A DNA stretch of 64,000 bases from Lepidostoma basale. Lineage: Eukaryota > Arthropoda > Insecta > Trichoptera > Lepidostomatidae. Location of the stretch: contig JAHDVF020000468.1 of the NCBI GenBank assembly GCA_022606425.2, positions 620,001 through 684,000 on the forward strand, in the 5' to 3' direction. The position numbers were made by a program, and so were the translations under genes. Below the pieces are notes generated by a model. It searched no databases. It had not been told where the DNA came from and saw only the letters and a program-made list of their open reading frames with translations. Shown one piece after another: positions 23,581 through 36,987 of this stretch. The stretch's first letter is position 1. The number at the start of each line of letters is the position of its first letter.

Positions 23581-26520
23581 GTCGTCATTATTTCACGCCA
23601 TTAGAACTACATAATTAGTAAAAATATATTTTACAAGGTCAATGAATTTGTAGGTTTATTTTTGTATTTGTAATTACTTGTAGTTCTCATGTTCAGTTCA
23701 TCAATCCTGTGATTATTTATATTATTTTGTGAAATTTTGTAGCAATATGTCATTGCACACGCTTAGAATATGTACTGTTTTGGTAAAAGATGGGGTGATA
23801 AAAATTGTCAAACTGGCATGGCATGTCTTGTAATTCATAATAAATATTTATATGCATTCAATAAGAATATAATAGAGAAATCGACCATGTTTTTTTTATA
23901 CTATCTTCAATTAACCGAACCATTAAGGCGTTGTGTGTTCAGTGGCAATATTTTTATGTCACATTTAGTGAATTTATTGGTAACTTTGAAACTCTCACTG
24001 CTTCTCAAGTCACTGCCAGAGGATCTGTATTTGCTAAAAGTGGAAGCAAAGACGTAGGTCTTGAAATTCAATTTTAAGACAACATATTGTAAAAGAAGAA
24101 AAAACATTTAAATACACTACACTAGGCATGGAGTACAGAATTATGAATTGTTTAGATTATGGCCAGTACCTAAATATAATAAATGTGAAATTATCTATGC
24201 AATTGTATTTATTTTAATAAAAATAAAAGCATAAATATTACACCTTATTTTTAATTGCATTTTTTTTTTTATGGAAACCTAAGGATGCACTGAACAGTCA
24301 AATTTGGTAAGTAGGAAATAAAATAAAAATATATGAAAATGAGATGGGCTCTATATTTTGTTTAAATCACTTTAATTGGCGAGCTTTTACACTAACAATT
24401 TCTTTGTCACTGTAATAAAAATCCTGTCACGAATCTGTCGATGAGAAAACCAGAGTGAAAATTTATCATCCTATAAAAATACTGATAGTATCTAAACTGG
24501 TCGTAGTAAAATTAACCAAACAAAGTGTTGTCATAATGTGTGTCAGTTAACAAAAAAAAAAAGGGAAACTGGATGATTATAATTAAAATGTACCAATATT
24601 TAGAAAGAACATTTATTTAAATAAAAAATACTTTGAATATCTTACACTAAACTTTGTTAAAAATATAAGAATAAAATAGCTATTTAGGTTACATACAGAT
24701 AATAGTTATTAGCTTAAAATATTACTAAATAAATTGTCTAAAATTTCTAATGAAAACAATGTTTTTGGCACTTGAGTAGACAAGTTATACATCTTTAATA
24801 AAATTAATTTTGAATGCTCATTAAATTAGATTCCATTGATTAATTCTACAAGAATGATAACTAAAAGGATACATTATTATAACATATGGATATTTAAAAT
24901 AACAAAACAAAAAAGGTACTGTTAATTATTACTTTCTAGCACATGAGGCAACAACACCTGATTTAAGATTTTGGAAGCAAATTAATCACCAATTATTAAA
25001 AACGCTAAGCAAGTCAATTTCAATAGTAACCCTTTAAAGCTTCATAAAATGTTTTGTAATACTGTTCGTAATTATTAGCAAAAAACACGAAAATATTCTT
25101 TTATTTTTGCCATCACTTTGTGTTGTATTAATTTCAATCACAACCAAACAATTTAAACATTTCATTTCATGCAATGCTTGGCAAAGTAAATACACAATTT
25201 GTATAAGGATAAATACTTCATATAGTTTTAAGTGATTCTTTATAGTAAAGTTATATGTATATATGTGTACTTAAATATATAGCGTACATTGAATATTGCT
25301 ACAATAATTATATTATGAATTGAATGAATCTTTAGTAATTGAACACATTGTACAAATACAATTATCATGTTATTTAGGGGTACGCAGAAGAGAAATAATT
25401 CTTGTAGTGGATATCATTTATCATTCTGAACATCTTATTAAACCACCACATAGATCTAGATTATTCCGGCCTCACTCCAAATCAATTTAGATTGTTATAT
25501 TCCGAGACTCACATTCGTACATTAAGAATGGCACAATAACTACATAGTGCACTGGCAGCATCACTCACATTGACATCAACTTATTCTAATACACAATTTA
25601 AATGCACCATTCGTTATAAATCTGTATGATAATATGTTTTAACAGTCAAATAACAAACCAGCTTAAAATATATCATTTAAAACAAATTAATTAATTAGTA
25701 GTCTCCATGGCTTCTTACTTCAATTAATACATCATAAAACCAAAATCTTAAACTTAGCGCGTTGAAAAATAATTTGTGTTGTCAAAAAATAATTACAGAA
25801 ACAAAACGAGGGTAGTAAAATAACCAACAATATTGTATTATAATTATTAGTAACATATTATCCAACACCTAATGTTAAAAAATAATATGTTTCACACTTA
25901 CAGAAATAAAGCTAAATTGCATATGGCCAAAATTAGTAACAGACAACTTCAATACAAACCGGAAAATTAATTAGTCTGGGACCAATGGGATAAGTGTCAA
26001 GTAAAAATGTTGATTGGCTTGAAAGCAAATTATTGTTTAAATTAATAAAGTAATATTTATATCAGTTTGTTCGATTTGAATATAATTTGTTCTTATTGAT
26101 AATATGTGGCAGTTAGTGTTCCACCTAAAATAATACTAACTAGTTTGTAAATTCATTCATTTGTGCTGATATTTCGGATATTTTCAGACAATTTCATAAT
26201 GATCATCACACGGCCAATACTGTGGATGTAATGAAGATAGACGAGTTATAATTTTATCACAGTGTAACTCCAACATGTAAAAAAGTATATTAAATTACTT
26301 TGTATGTAAAACAAACTAATTGTACATATTAAAAGCAAAAAACATATATAAAGATCTCTCATATATATCAAGGATATTTCCATCACAAGGAAATTACAAT
26401 TGAAATTTATATATTCCAATATACTTTGGCACAGAGAAATACATTATTATTTGCAATGGCACATTCAGCTTAAACATATCAGCAAGAAGAGTAAAATATA
26501 TATTGACCAAACATTTTATA

Positions 26521-27198
26521 TTAGGGGTACAGATAAGTTCTCACTGTTTTTTCTTCGAATATAAAATTTTATTTAAAAAAACTAATAAAGAATATCTTAA
26601 ACAAAGTATTGTCCATCGCTAGCTATTACTTTCTCCCATCTTTCAGGCAATTTTGCGATGCGTCTTTTGATCTAATTCAGTCATCGACCCATTTTTTGGT
26701 ATCGTCATAAGAATTTTTTTTTTGATCAGCCAAGTCGCGTGTCATCAATCGAAACAAGTGGTAGTAGGAGGGAAAAATGTCTGGTGAATAAAGTGGGTGG
26801 GGTAGAATTTCCCATTAGTGTTTTCAAATAATTTTTGACAACTCTTTCAATATGGGGTCTGGCATTGTCATGCAAAATAACTTTGTCGTGTCTGTTGGCG
26901 TATTGCGGTCTTTTTCGCACGTTGTTTCTGATCGTTGCCGTAAGTATCCACAAGAATTCGATGTGTCACTGCAGATTTGTTTTGGATATAATAATGTAAT
27001 AAAATTCCTCGCAAAAACGTGATTTTTGGTAGGAAATTCGACTGTTTGAGGCGACGTAAAAATGTTCTTTGTTGTACTAACGTTTTGAGGTTAAAGGTTT
27101 AGCTATAAAATAAAATTGGTTTCAATATTGCCATATGTGTACATAAAAAATATTAAATTTCCATAAGGAAAACAGCGAGAACTTATCTGTGCCCCCAA
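26521..27198 (-). mobile_element. Internally deleted mariner element
   Basis: A 678-bp element flanked by TA (26519-26520 and 27199-27200), with ~28-bp inverted ends: GGGGTACAGATAAGTTCTCA at left and GGGGGCACAGATAAGTTCTC (reverse complement) at right. The minus-strand reading carries the second catalytic motif LHDNARPHIERVVKN. After one frameshift YSPDIFPSYYHLF follows, where the usual third Asp is Tyr. The N-terminal half with the first Asp is missing, and full mariners are about 1.3 kb. It cannot encode an active transposase. Confidence 0.9.
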
Positions 27199-28685
27199 TA
27201 GTATATTACATACTAAAACAAAATCACAATTCCAGAAGCTTCTGTTAGTACCATTACTATATATTTTTTTTAAATTATGGATTAAATATATCAAATATGG
27301 TTTTTCAAATAGATTTTTGTCTTGACAGTTTATGTATTTTGTCTTACTGTGACATTATTGAAGTGCCAGGATAAAGTTGTGAATGCATTGATTACAGAAT
27401 AAGTGAAGCTTAGTAATAAGCTTAATATTTACAAGTGATTTATTATTATATACATGTAATCATATCATTCAATCTTTTGTGTTCACCGAACTGTGTTTCA
27501 AAGGCCTGCTCCATCTGTCCCGTGCATATTGCATTGTAAACATTATAGCATAATTTATTATTTCAGATATTTTTATTTACCAATTGTGACCTGAATAGAT
27601 CCTAGTAAAATGAAAATAAAACTATACCTAATTTGATATGGAGTTTTACATCATTGTTAAGGATATAATTATATTTAAAAAAAAATTAACAGCTGAATGT
27701 TACCAGTAAAAAATTGAGATAAAAAATATCCATTGAAAATTATAGTCTCTTGATTATGTGATCATTATAATTCGTGACAATACATTGACATTTATAATAT
27801 GAATAAACATTCAATTCACAAATGAATGCAGCTGTGCAGTGGTTACAAACACTAGCAATATAAACTTAAAACAGTACTTGTAACAAGTGTTGCACAATAA
27901 GTTTAAATTTACAAAAAATAATAGCTAATTATTACTATTGGACCCCAGGGTCTAAACTCAACACATTACTACAAGGAAATTAAGAATTCTTTCATTACGA
28001 AAATAATAATAATCTTTACATCATATTTTTAGTAAAACTACAAATATGTATATAAATATGTGTAAAGATGTCAATATTGATTAGTATTATATTTGCATCA
28101 ACTTACGAAAGTTACAACGAGTGATAAAGGTTTTGTATAAAAGGCACAACCAATACAATAACACGCAATAACAGTCAGTAAATCATGAATCACATCTAAA
28201 GTATATTGTATCAGAATAACGAAGCATTACAAGTTAATGTCAGTCTATTAGGTTATCCTATCCTAAGGTTGAAAATACAGCAACTAGACAATAAAACTCT
28301 GAGGCAATTGGCGCAAGGAATGCAAAAAAATCTGAACACAGTAACATGTTAACTATCATGAATTGTCATTTTCATTTATAAAATTTTCAAATCCAATAAA
28401 TTAACTGATAAACAGAAGTAAAATATATTAAATCTCGACAAGTATAAGCTTTAAGATAAAGAATTAGAATTGATCATACAATTTGTCAAAACAATACTTG
28501 TTTTAATTACTTGGTTAATTTAATTAGTATTGACACCTCTTAACTCAGTAAATTTATAGTCAGTGAATATACAGGAAGCCTTAATACACTTAAAGTTAAA
28601 AAATTATTTCATCCAACTATATAAACCATTAAACAGGCATATATATTTTAAGGCAAAACAATAACAAGAGAAAATTTGTTCAGAA

Positions 28686-31600
28686 CTACAAGACCTTCTG
28701 ATCTAGGGGGAAGTTTGTGACCAACAGTTTGGTGGCCTTTGCTAGGTCGTAAGCGGCTGAGGGTATGTGCGCCATGCTGTCTCCCTCCGTCACCTCTCCG
28801 TTACTCACCCACAGGCTACAAGCTCTGGAAAGATTCTCACAGCATGTTGAAAGCTGACTTAAAACCGAACAAATGCTTTCGTCTTCACATTTCTGAAATA
28901 AATCAATCATATTTATTAATAAATAAATATTGATTAAACTCAATTAAATGTTCACAATTAATTATTACATCACTGAAATAAGTCAAAAGTCTACTGTAAA
29001 CATTACTATAAATTTAAAAAAAAAAGGTAACAATCCCCTATATAAATGGGCAATTTTTTCAGATACGCGTGCAAATTACATTTCATGTAAAATAGTTATA
29101 ACTTCTGAAGTATGAATCATATTTAAATAAAAATTGTAGTGTCTTACGTTAAATGAAATGTTTTATTATGTCTTGTCAAGGTTAAATAACTAACCAACCA
29201 TTACACCGTCTCTCCGGAGGGGTAGGCAGAAAGAATGAACAGCCATACTGTTCTGTCTTAACATACTTCTCTTGATTCCTCTACATTCATACATCGTGTC
29301 ATGCATGTACGTTTTAGTTATTTTATGCATGTTTAACTTAATATATGTTTTGTAAAATATAGAGAGATTAACACTTATATTGTTACAGAGTATGATATCA
29401 TTGGGAACAGCTCCCTTTATGTAATGGTACATCACAGAATTTACCTATATATCATTTTTCACTGTGTACTTTGTGGGCCGAGCACACACAACATCTCTTT
29501 CCTAGATTCTTATTTTTACCAGTGCCTTAAATCTTTAGCAATGTATGCTTTCTCATATCCATAAAAGTCTTCATAGATGTTTTGATTTTGATGATATCAG
29601 ATGTCACAAATAACTATTATGTTGTTATGAAAATAATATGTAACAAATAACTTTTCAAATACAACTTATAATGATCAATTATGAATATATCATACAGTGA
29701 TTAGTAATTTATAACGGCGGAATGGAAGCACAAACGAAAATGGAGAATGTCTTGAACCAACGAATATTGCTACACTGAAGAAATGTAAAGATAAAAAAAA
29801 TGTTAGCACTATTTCGAGTGCAAGTTCAGACATGTAGTCTGCCACCCGGCAATAATTTTACGAATTGCCCGGTACCTAGTACACATCTCACTAGAGTTCG
29901 GGCCTAATTGTTACTTCACCGAATGTCTATGTGTCCCGCAAGTTAGCGTATCCGCCGTCTACCAATTTTATGTAAATACCAAAAACGCTTTTAAGTGTCT
30001 CCCGCTCTTTACTAACAGAATGGAAAATATGCGATTAAACTTCTCCCGCAAACTTTAGGCGAGTTATTCCCAAAAACGCCAAGAAAAAATTGAACAGGTA
30101 GACCAATTCAGATATCTCGGAAGCGAAGTAACCAGCTCTAATGACCTCCCCAGGGAAGTATGGTCACAGGTAGATAAGGCTGCAGCGGTTGCAGGCTGCC
30201 TGAAAGATGTCATATGGAGAAACAAGGACATGAGGACTGACAGCAAGGTACGCATTTATAAGACCTGTGTGCGACCAATCCTCACATATTGGCATTGAAT
30301 CGAGGGCAGACACTGTCAAGACAAAGAGCATGCTCAGGACAACCGAGATGAAAACACTCCGCGCTATAGCTGGCAAAACCCTACATTATCGAGTTAGGAA
30401 TAAAGCAATCCGAGAAATCTGTGAGGTCGAAGATGTGGTCAGATGGGGACGTCAAAGACGGCGATACTGGCATCAACATGTAGAATGAATGAGTTCAAAT
30501 AGGATACCATACATAGAACGCCATGGAACGCCATACGGACAACGCCGACCAGGAAGACCCCCGAAACGATGGAGAGAAAGCTGGAGTTCAACGTCTCAAG
30601 AGGACCTGTCTGAAATAACAGACTCCTGAGTCTATCAAAAGTGAAGAAGAAGAAGAATTCACGAAAACGGCACTTTACAAATTAGCCTAATTATTATTAG
30701 TATTATTATGTTAAAATAAATAATGTTGTCTGTAAAATGAAATATTCATTTAATATAAAAAACATATTACTATAATGTATATTTTTCTTTGCAGGGATTT
30801 GGCAAATCAAAGGCACCAAAATAAATAAAATGGAAGACTATTTTAAGATTGATATGGTGTTATTAATTTACAAGAAAGAAATATATACAGGACGTTTGGA
30901 ATTTATATATGTCATTTAAATATTGTCAAGAGAATATTGCAAAAAAATGTTTTTGCTGACTCTTATTCCTTAAAAACATTTTACCAGTAAATTAAACTTT
31001 GTTTAAATTCAATAAATCAGTAGTAAATGAAAAAACCTTACCGCTGGAAATATACCAAGTAATTCATGTACCGCTTGTTTTATCTTATCGGCTTTAAAAA
31101 TGAAGGTGTGTCCGAAGGCAGCACTGTCCTGCATGGCCGCCCAAAGCTCCCGGATGCCCCTCGTCACCCCCTCAGAGTAGTTGTGGACATCTTCAGCAGG
31201 GGGCATTCCCGAAGGTAAGCACTCTTCGGGGACAGATGAGTTGGTGTTCCCTAAACTCTGTGCCAGACCACGATCTAAGTCACCGACGGTTGTAAGCTAG
31301 GAAAACAAAACGTGTAAAAATGATTTGAAAATGAAAAATGATCAAATTAAATTTAAATACAAAAATTATAACTGTTCTAGGGAAAATAAATCATTTCAAA
31401 ATGTGAACATCAAAGATTAATTATACTTTAACGGAATGCAAACTATTAAAATATTGGAAAACTAATTAAAATAAATTTATAATTAAAGAGACATATATTT
31501 TGTTTTAATGTAACTAATAATATATATTTTTTAATATATTTATCTTACCTGGTGCTTAGTTATTTGCCAATTGAGCTTAGGACCTTCCCTGGTCTCATAC

Positions 31601-34600
31601 ATACTGATGGGCCTTTGATTAACTCTTCCCAAAACCCTACCATCAAATAATTGTGGATCTTCAGACTCTTTGAAATTATTTTTTTCAATAACAGTTTTAA
31701 AGTGGTTGGGGCTGTTGAGTAATATGCTCACATCCCGGGTCGGCGGTGAATTGCCCGCCACAACGCTGTTATTTTTGTCTAGGATGTTTCTAAGGATTTT
31801 ATTTTCATTCTTAAGATTCTCAACTGTTTTTTGCCACTGGTTTAACTCCGATTTTAATTCCGATATTATATTATCTTTCTCTTTCAACTGATCTTGCAAA
31901 TTTTCTAATTTTTTAATATCTTGTACATAGGTGTTAGCCTCATTAATGGATTTGATGTGGTTGGAGACCTGCGGCTTTTGTGGAGGAGCACAAGATTGTT
32001 CTACAGGTACAGAAGCTTCGTAAGTTTTTGATACTATTTCCCCGCGCTTTGGTGAGCTATGAAGTTCTTTATAATTCTAAAATAAAAATTATGGATAAAA
32101 AATATTTTAAACAAAATTATTGGAAATAAATAAAAACATTTACAATTATATAAAATAAATCTTACTTTGGGTGCCACGGGTAAGAGGGCTGCGTAATCAT
32201 CGTCAGAAGCCACTGAATCATACAGGGGCTCGTCGTCAGACAAATGGGAATACTTATTTAATTTATTATTATATTTCCTCAGATTATTATCAGATGCCGA
32301 AACATTATTTGCTAAAAAAAAAAAGGGATTTTAATTAATATGGAAATATTTACTTATGCAAATGGAGACCTAAATATTAGCTACTTTAGTTTACACAAAT
32401 ACGTACAGTGAGGGTTTAGAGTTGCTATGTGCTGTCTCCGCGTAGCATCCATCAGAACATCCCTAAGCAAAGTTGCCATCTCGGACGGAGAGAGCCGGGC
32501 TAATTTTTGCCGACCTTGATTTCTTGGGGCACTCAAGGCCGGGTTGACTGGTAAAAATGCAATTCCAAATCTTTCCAGACCGACTGCACTCGTATTCCAT
32601 ACTAGTTTAACACAAATAAGTTTTATTATTAACTACGAACATGTCATATACATAATGTATGTCACATTTGGAAACTAAATGCTCACCTGCTTCGCATTCT
32701 CTGCGATCAACTTCATCATAAATATCCATTACTAGTTCTTCAAATAAATGATTAGGCAGCTAAAACAATAAATATCATTGAGTTGTTCAGTTGGTCCGTA
32801 ATAAAAAAATATTAAAACATATTGTTACTTTACCGAAAAATTTTAAAGATAAAAAAATGTGACACAAAGTCTACTAAAGATCAAATACAATTAGATACCA
32901 ATTGCAGTTTTCCGCGGGCTGCCTTTGCTACATCGGTCATCTCGGTAGAATCAATTGAATCGAGATTTATGTAATGCTGTCCCGCAGTGTGATCAGGTTT
33001 TTTATTGCAGAGAAAATAAGCCAAACGATCCGTAACTTCATAAACCAATTCCACCATTCGGTCAGCTAATTCAAGGTTTCCACCTTGCCTAAAATCAAAT
33101 TACAAAACCACCAATTTCACAAAGAGTTTATGAACCTAAATAAATTATATTTAAGAAGAAAATTAAATTAAATTATAAGAAAAAAAAAATTAAAGTAAAA
33201 GAAATGATAAATATCTCACCTGGCAGCCTGTGCCGGGGTGCCCCCCGAGGCATCTCGACAGTTGGGGTCTGCCCCCCATGACACCAGAAGCTCTGCCTGA
33301 CTGGCATGACCAGCGCGGCACGCCACATGCAGGCAGCTCGTACCTTTCTCCTATTGGAAACAATTTATATTGCATACCAATTCATAGACAAACGCCTTAA
33401 TCTGATATAAATGATCTTAATCAAAATAGGTAAAATAATTGGTTATATTAATTTTTCCATCTATAAAGTAAAATTTAAGAATGGTTCATCAGGTTAGTTA
33501 TGTAATATAATAATAATAATTATATAATCCACTGTTTTGGCGTTCACTTTCTCTCTTCCACTTCTTGATATTTCAACCTTATTAACTGTTTAATCGAAAC
33601 AATGTTAAAATATCACAAATGATTTAATTAATAATAAATTTTATACAAAAACATACTCGGGACATAATTAACAAAACACGTTTGCATATTATGAACATGA
33701 CACACATGTAACAAAATAAAACAACTGCTTATTTCATTTGCGAAAGTAAATTACAAATACTTGTAAATTAACCATCAATTAACCTTTTCTGCCTACCCCC
33801 GTCTCCCAAAGGGGTAGGCAGAAATAGTTGACAGTCACACTATTCTTTCCTGACATATTTCTCTGGCTTCCTCAACATTCATTTCCCTGACTGGCTGACA
33901 TTACATAATTTAGATGTATTTTCTATACATTCATTCTTTCCATGTGTGCAAACAATTAATAATTGAATGTGAATCTATAAAATGAATGTATATTACCTGA
34001 TTGAAATAGTTGGGGTCAGCCCCCTGCACCAAGAGACGGAGGGATATGTCTAGATTGGCACTCCTCACGCTGGAGTGGAGCTGGCGACTGAGCTCGGCAG
34101 GACTGCAGGGAGCATCATCCTGCCTCGCCCTGAACACGTATGCAAGACGAAGGTGTTTCGCTTGTATGAACTCAGCTTTTGTAGGACTGCAAATTTAAAA
34201 ACATCTTCAATTTTATAATTTAAAATGGTGAAGAAGTCAATGCAGTGCAAATGAAAGTTTTATGAACAAAATAATGAAAGAGTCATTAAGATGGTTTGGA
34301 CACATGAAAGAGCAAATGAAAACAGAATGTTAAATAAAGTATTAGGTGGACCAGGAAATAAACCAATATTTTGAAGTGCCGAATTAAAATAAAATGTATT
34401 TGTTTGGACAGAGGGTAAGGGTACGGCCACACCAAAGTGCCAGGGCCGGAGGCTAGGTTGGCGGCTTTACGCAGATGGCTGGTGATCACCCGCTTGGCGC
34501 GAACCTTACAGTGTGGCCGGTCCCATAGTACGCCATACGTTGGTTCGCCAGGTATCCCCCTAGCCTCCGACCCAGGCACTTCGGTGTGGCCGTACCCTAA

Positions 34601-36585
34601 AGATTTTTTTTTCTCCATATTTATGTTTCTAGGTTGGAACTAGACATATTAAATATAATTTTCAATTTTCCAACATTAAATACACATGTAGATCTACTTA
34701 CTGAAGTGAGTCTTTAGGTTGTGGTTTTCTTCTCAGATGCTTGAGTGCTCCTGGGTCAAGAAGGGAATGTTCCCAGATATTGTTCACATTTTGAGCCGTG
34801 AGTGAATTAACCATCTGAAAATAAATTAAAATCTTAAGGAAATAAAAGAAAGATGTATTGAAAGGAATGGTGAAAAAAATTGGGTGGGTGCGAGTTCTTA
34901 ACACATTAACTACCAAAATCCGACATGGCTTTTCGCTTTCAACCGTATACGACCAAAAACCGGTTAGTCGGTTTTTCTATCCTATTGCTACTGGAAATGA
35001 TTCTCACAATTACGTATTTGTTGTTTTGTATTACGTATTTGTTACATATCAATTTCAAATTTGAATTATTCATTTAAAAAAGATATTTACTGCGAATTTA
35101 AAATTTAAAAAATAAATATGCTTAAACTTAAAATAACTAACTAACTAACTAACCATCACGCCGTCTCCCCGAAAGGGTAGGCAGAAAGAATGGACTGTCA
35201 CACTTTTACTGATGCGGCACACCATCCTTCTCTTTTCGCCCCGCGGGAGACGCGGTGTGATGGGTTGCGAACCTCAAAAATTACTTTGGTAAATGAAGTG
35301 TTAAGAGTAAATAGCAACTAAAGTAATAATATACAATCGTAGTCAAAATAAGGAAAATTGGTTGATTCTTTACAAATACACCTTGTGAAATATATACCAA
35401 TGCAGCATACATAAAACCCTCATTTATTGTTTCTTGAACAATTATATAAAACTCCATATTAAATAATCGATACTATTGAAAACATCAGTTTTATTATAGT
35501 TTAAGGGAATGACGTGTTTTACCTTTCTAAGACATCATCCAATGCTTATTTGATAATGCCTTAAGAAGGCGAAATATGTAATTCTCATAAACTATAGTTA
35601 AAACGAAACTCCTAGAAAACATACATTTTCATTTGTATTCATTATAAAACCCTTCTTATAAATTTAAACTTCAAAGTTTGTACAAATGTTAAAATTATTA
35701 AAAATTATTTCACGAAAATTCTATTTTTGAAATGGGTTCTGTTTATTTTTTGTTTCAACCATCAAAAACACATAGACTTTATTTGAACATGTCTGGGATG
35801 TGGGTTCAGAAAATACTACACTTTTCTTGCAACTGATGATAATGGGTGAATGTTAAGTGATGAATTAATTAATGAGGAGATAATTTACAAACATTGAGCA
35901 ATGATGGTGGCCATATTCCCTGTCGCAGTGACTTGACATGCGAGATATGACGCCCCATACTGCGATGAACACTGCAACATTGTATGCAGAGAAGGATGCC
36001 TCTGTTAATAGAAGCCCAGGATGGATCTGAAAATATTATATCGTTGGATAATTGTTAAAAATAAAACACTTAAGAAGTTCTTCAATAAATTCAGGTATAT
36101 GCCATAATTTCATTGCACAAATCAGTTCCCACATTAACAGTGGTAAGAAATTGTACAAATATAAAAAATATACATGATTAACCGAAAAAACTAAACTATT
36201 AATGGGCGGTAAAAATGGAACCAAAAAATCAAAGAAACAAGTATGATTGAAAAATGTGTAGACACAATATATACTTTATTAGTCATCTAACAAGGTAGAT
36301 TCTAGTTATGTTCTGTCCAAATTTTACAATTGATTAATGAAGCAATAAAATTTACTGATATATAAATACATAAACTTGTTGAAAAGCTCGATTTAATAAC
36401 CCATATTTGAGCAAAATACGAAGTAATTATATTGACATGCATCAAGGAAATCAAAAGCTTATTTTTAACCATTCAATTTATATATGAATAACCTTCTATA
36501 ACAATATTGTATAAAAGTAAGTATTACCAGAAGATCCACAATCAGCACATATATCAATAGTAGATCTCAATTTTGAACGGGACAT
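28686..36585 (-). CDS. Git: GIT-family ArfGAP (G protein-coupled receptor kinase-interacting protein)
   Basis: Twelve minus-strand exons in consistent phase: 36528-36585, 35893-36026, 34702-34814, 33997-34186, 33220-33350, 32899-33088, 32687-32759, 32407-32601, 32166-32311, 31549-32076, 31042-31296, 28686-28892; about 739 aa. The ArfGAP zinc finger is intact (C13, C16, C33, C36, then HRSMGRH with the arginine finger near R41). Ankyrin repeats occupy exons 4-6 (LRLLVQGADPNYF; SCLHVACRAGHASQAELLVS). Two Spa2-homology repeats follow (LFEELVMDIYDEVDRRE; GRQKLARLSPSEMATLL), then YDSVASDDD, a coiled coil in exon 10, and a C-terminal paxillin-binding FAH domain (exons 11-12). The protein scaffolds PIX/PAK signalling at focal adhesions and synapses and stimulates Arf GTP hydrolysis. 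Introns 2-4 and 11 hold LINE, MITE and Penelope-type debris. Confidence 0.96.
29185..29330 (-). mobile_element. 'SAYPSG' LINE 3' end
   Basis: In GIT intron 11. The minus strand reads CTGCCTACCCCTCCGGAGAG then a GTGTAATGGTTGGTTAG tail, the 3' end of the LINE family with more coding sequence at 37570-38040. 5'-truncated. Confidence 0.65.
30040..30650 (+). mobile_element. LINE C-terminal fragment, longest copy of the RTE-like family
   Basis: In GIT intron 11, antisense to GIT. It reads VDQFRYLGSEVTSSNDLP, then VAGCLKDVIWRNKDMRTDSK, KTCVRPILTY, a stop, a frame change, TTEMKTLRAIAGKTLHYRVR, GRQRRRYWHQHVE, and GRPPKRWRESWSSTSQED, ending in a GAAGAAGAAGAA tail at 30643-30654. At least two disabling changes are present. 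Confidence 0.85.
33780..33925 (-). mobile_element. LINE 3' end with terminal hairpin
   Basis: In GIT intron 4. TTCTGCCTACCCCCGTCTCC is followed within 10 bp by its near inverse AAAGGGGTAGGCAGAA. The rest (CACATTCATT-type sequence) follows the 'SAYPSG' LINE. The hairpin suggests an inverted 5' end, as with twin priming. Confidence 0.5.
34275..34380 (+). mobile_element. LINE coding fragment
   Basis: LRWFGHMKEQ-like reading (AAGATGGTTTGGACACATGA at about 34289) matches the conserved WFGHxER block of the 'SAYPSG' LINE. Short and frameshifted. Confidence 0.45.
34419..34597. mobile_element. PIF/Harbinger-type MITE
   Basis: A 179-bp GC-rich element. The ends match as inverted repeats over about 39 bp with 3 mismatches (GGGTACGGCCACACCAAAGT and GGGTACGGCCACACCGAAGT). 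Both sides are flanked by TAA (34416-34418 and 34598-34600), the 3-bp TWA-type duplication of PIF/Harbinger. No ORF. In GIT intron 3. Confidence 0.8.
35138..35290 (-). mobile_element. LINE 3' end with fold-back and TTAG tail
   Basis: In GIT intron 2. A CTAACTAACTAACTAACC run is followed by CCATCACGCCGTCTCCCCG. About 85 bp on, the near inverse CGCGGGAGACGCGGTGTGAT appears. On the minus strand this is a LINE 3' terminus with a (TTAG)n tail plus an inverted copy of its own end. Confidence 0.55.
35480..35640. repeat. Penelope-associated terminal repeat (hammerhead-like core)
   Basis: In GIT intron 2. TTTGATAATGCCTTAAGAAG followed by GCGAAATATGTAATTCTC at about 35549-35587. The same core recurs at 43.2, 44.9-45.0 and, in divergent form, 57.7 kb. 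Confidence 0.5.
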
Positions 36586-36987
36586 TTTATATTGATAAAA
36601 TAACGAAAACTAATTTCAATTAACATAAATAAAAACAGTAGTAGCCATACCCTGGATGACTTTTTTCTATGGATGAGAATGAGACATTCGGTCATAGACT
36701 AATTGTAGATAATTAAATTTACCGTTAGATGTGTCAATGTTTACACGTATATTTTTTTTAGGATTGTTTATATTGCCTAAAAACTAAATAAATTTGATAG
36801 CCTAAGAAATTGAGAAAACGAATAAATTTTAAGATAGCTGTCATTTATGACATTTGAAACTTACCTCTGTTTCTGTGTGTACATGCTGTATTAGAAAATA
36901 AGACGTTTTTATGTATTTTTCTATATACAATAGTTATTTTCTTGTTGTACCCAAATATTTTCTTTAATATCATCAATTTTAAAAATC
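36586..36987. promoter_or_regulatory. Divergent intergenic region GIT / CIAO3
   Basis: 402 bp between the start codons of GIT (-) and CIAO3 (+). It must contain both 5' UTRs and promoters. No TATA box or repeated operator-like element stands out. Confidence 0.4.

Larger units (their letters stand above)
20900..28685. other. Long AT-rich non-coding interval between DNAL4 and GIT
   Basis: No coding region with a recognisable domain. Part of the right side may be GIT 3' UTR (transcribed leftward), since no canonical signal lies close to the GIT stop. Repeats found inside are listed separately (LINE at 21.5 kb, Penelope-like remnants at 21.8 and 22.6-23.6 kb, mariner at 26.5 kb). Otherwise I see nothing in 24.1-26.5 kb or 27.2-28.6 kb. 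Confidence 0.5.

Noticed and set aside
23770..24057. 95-aa plus-strand ORF in AT-rich DNA
   Set aside because: Composition follows the background, no domain or signal is seen, and there is no splice or promoter context. Treated as chance.
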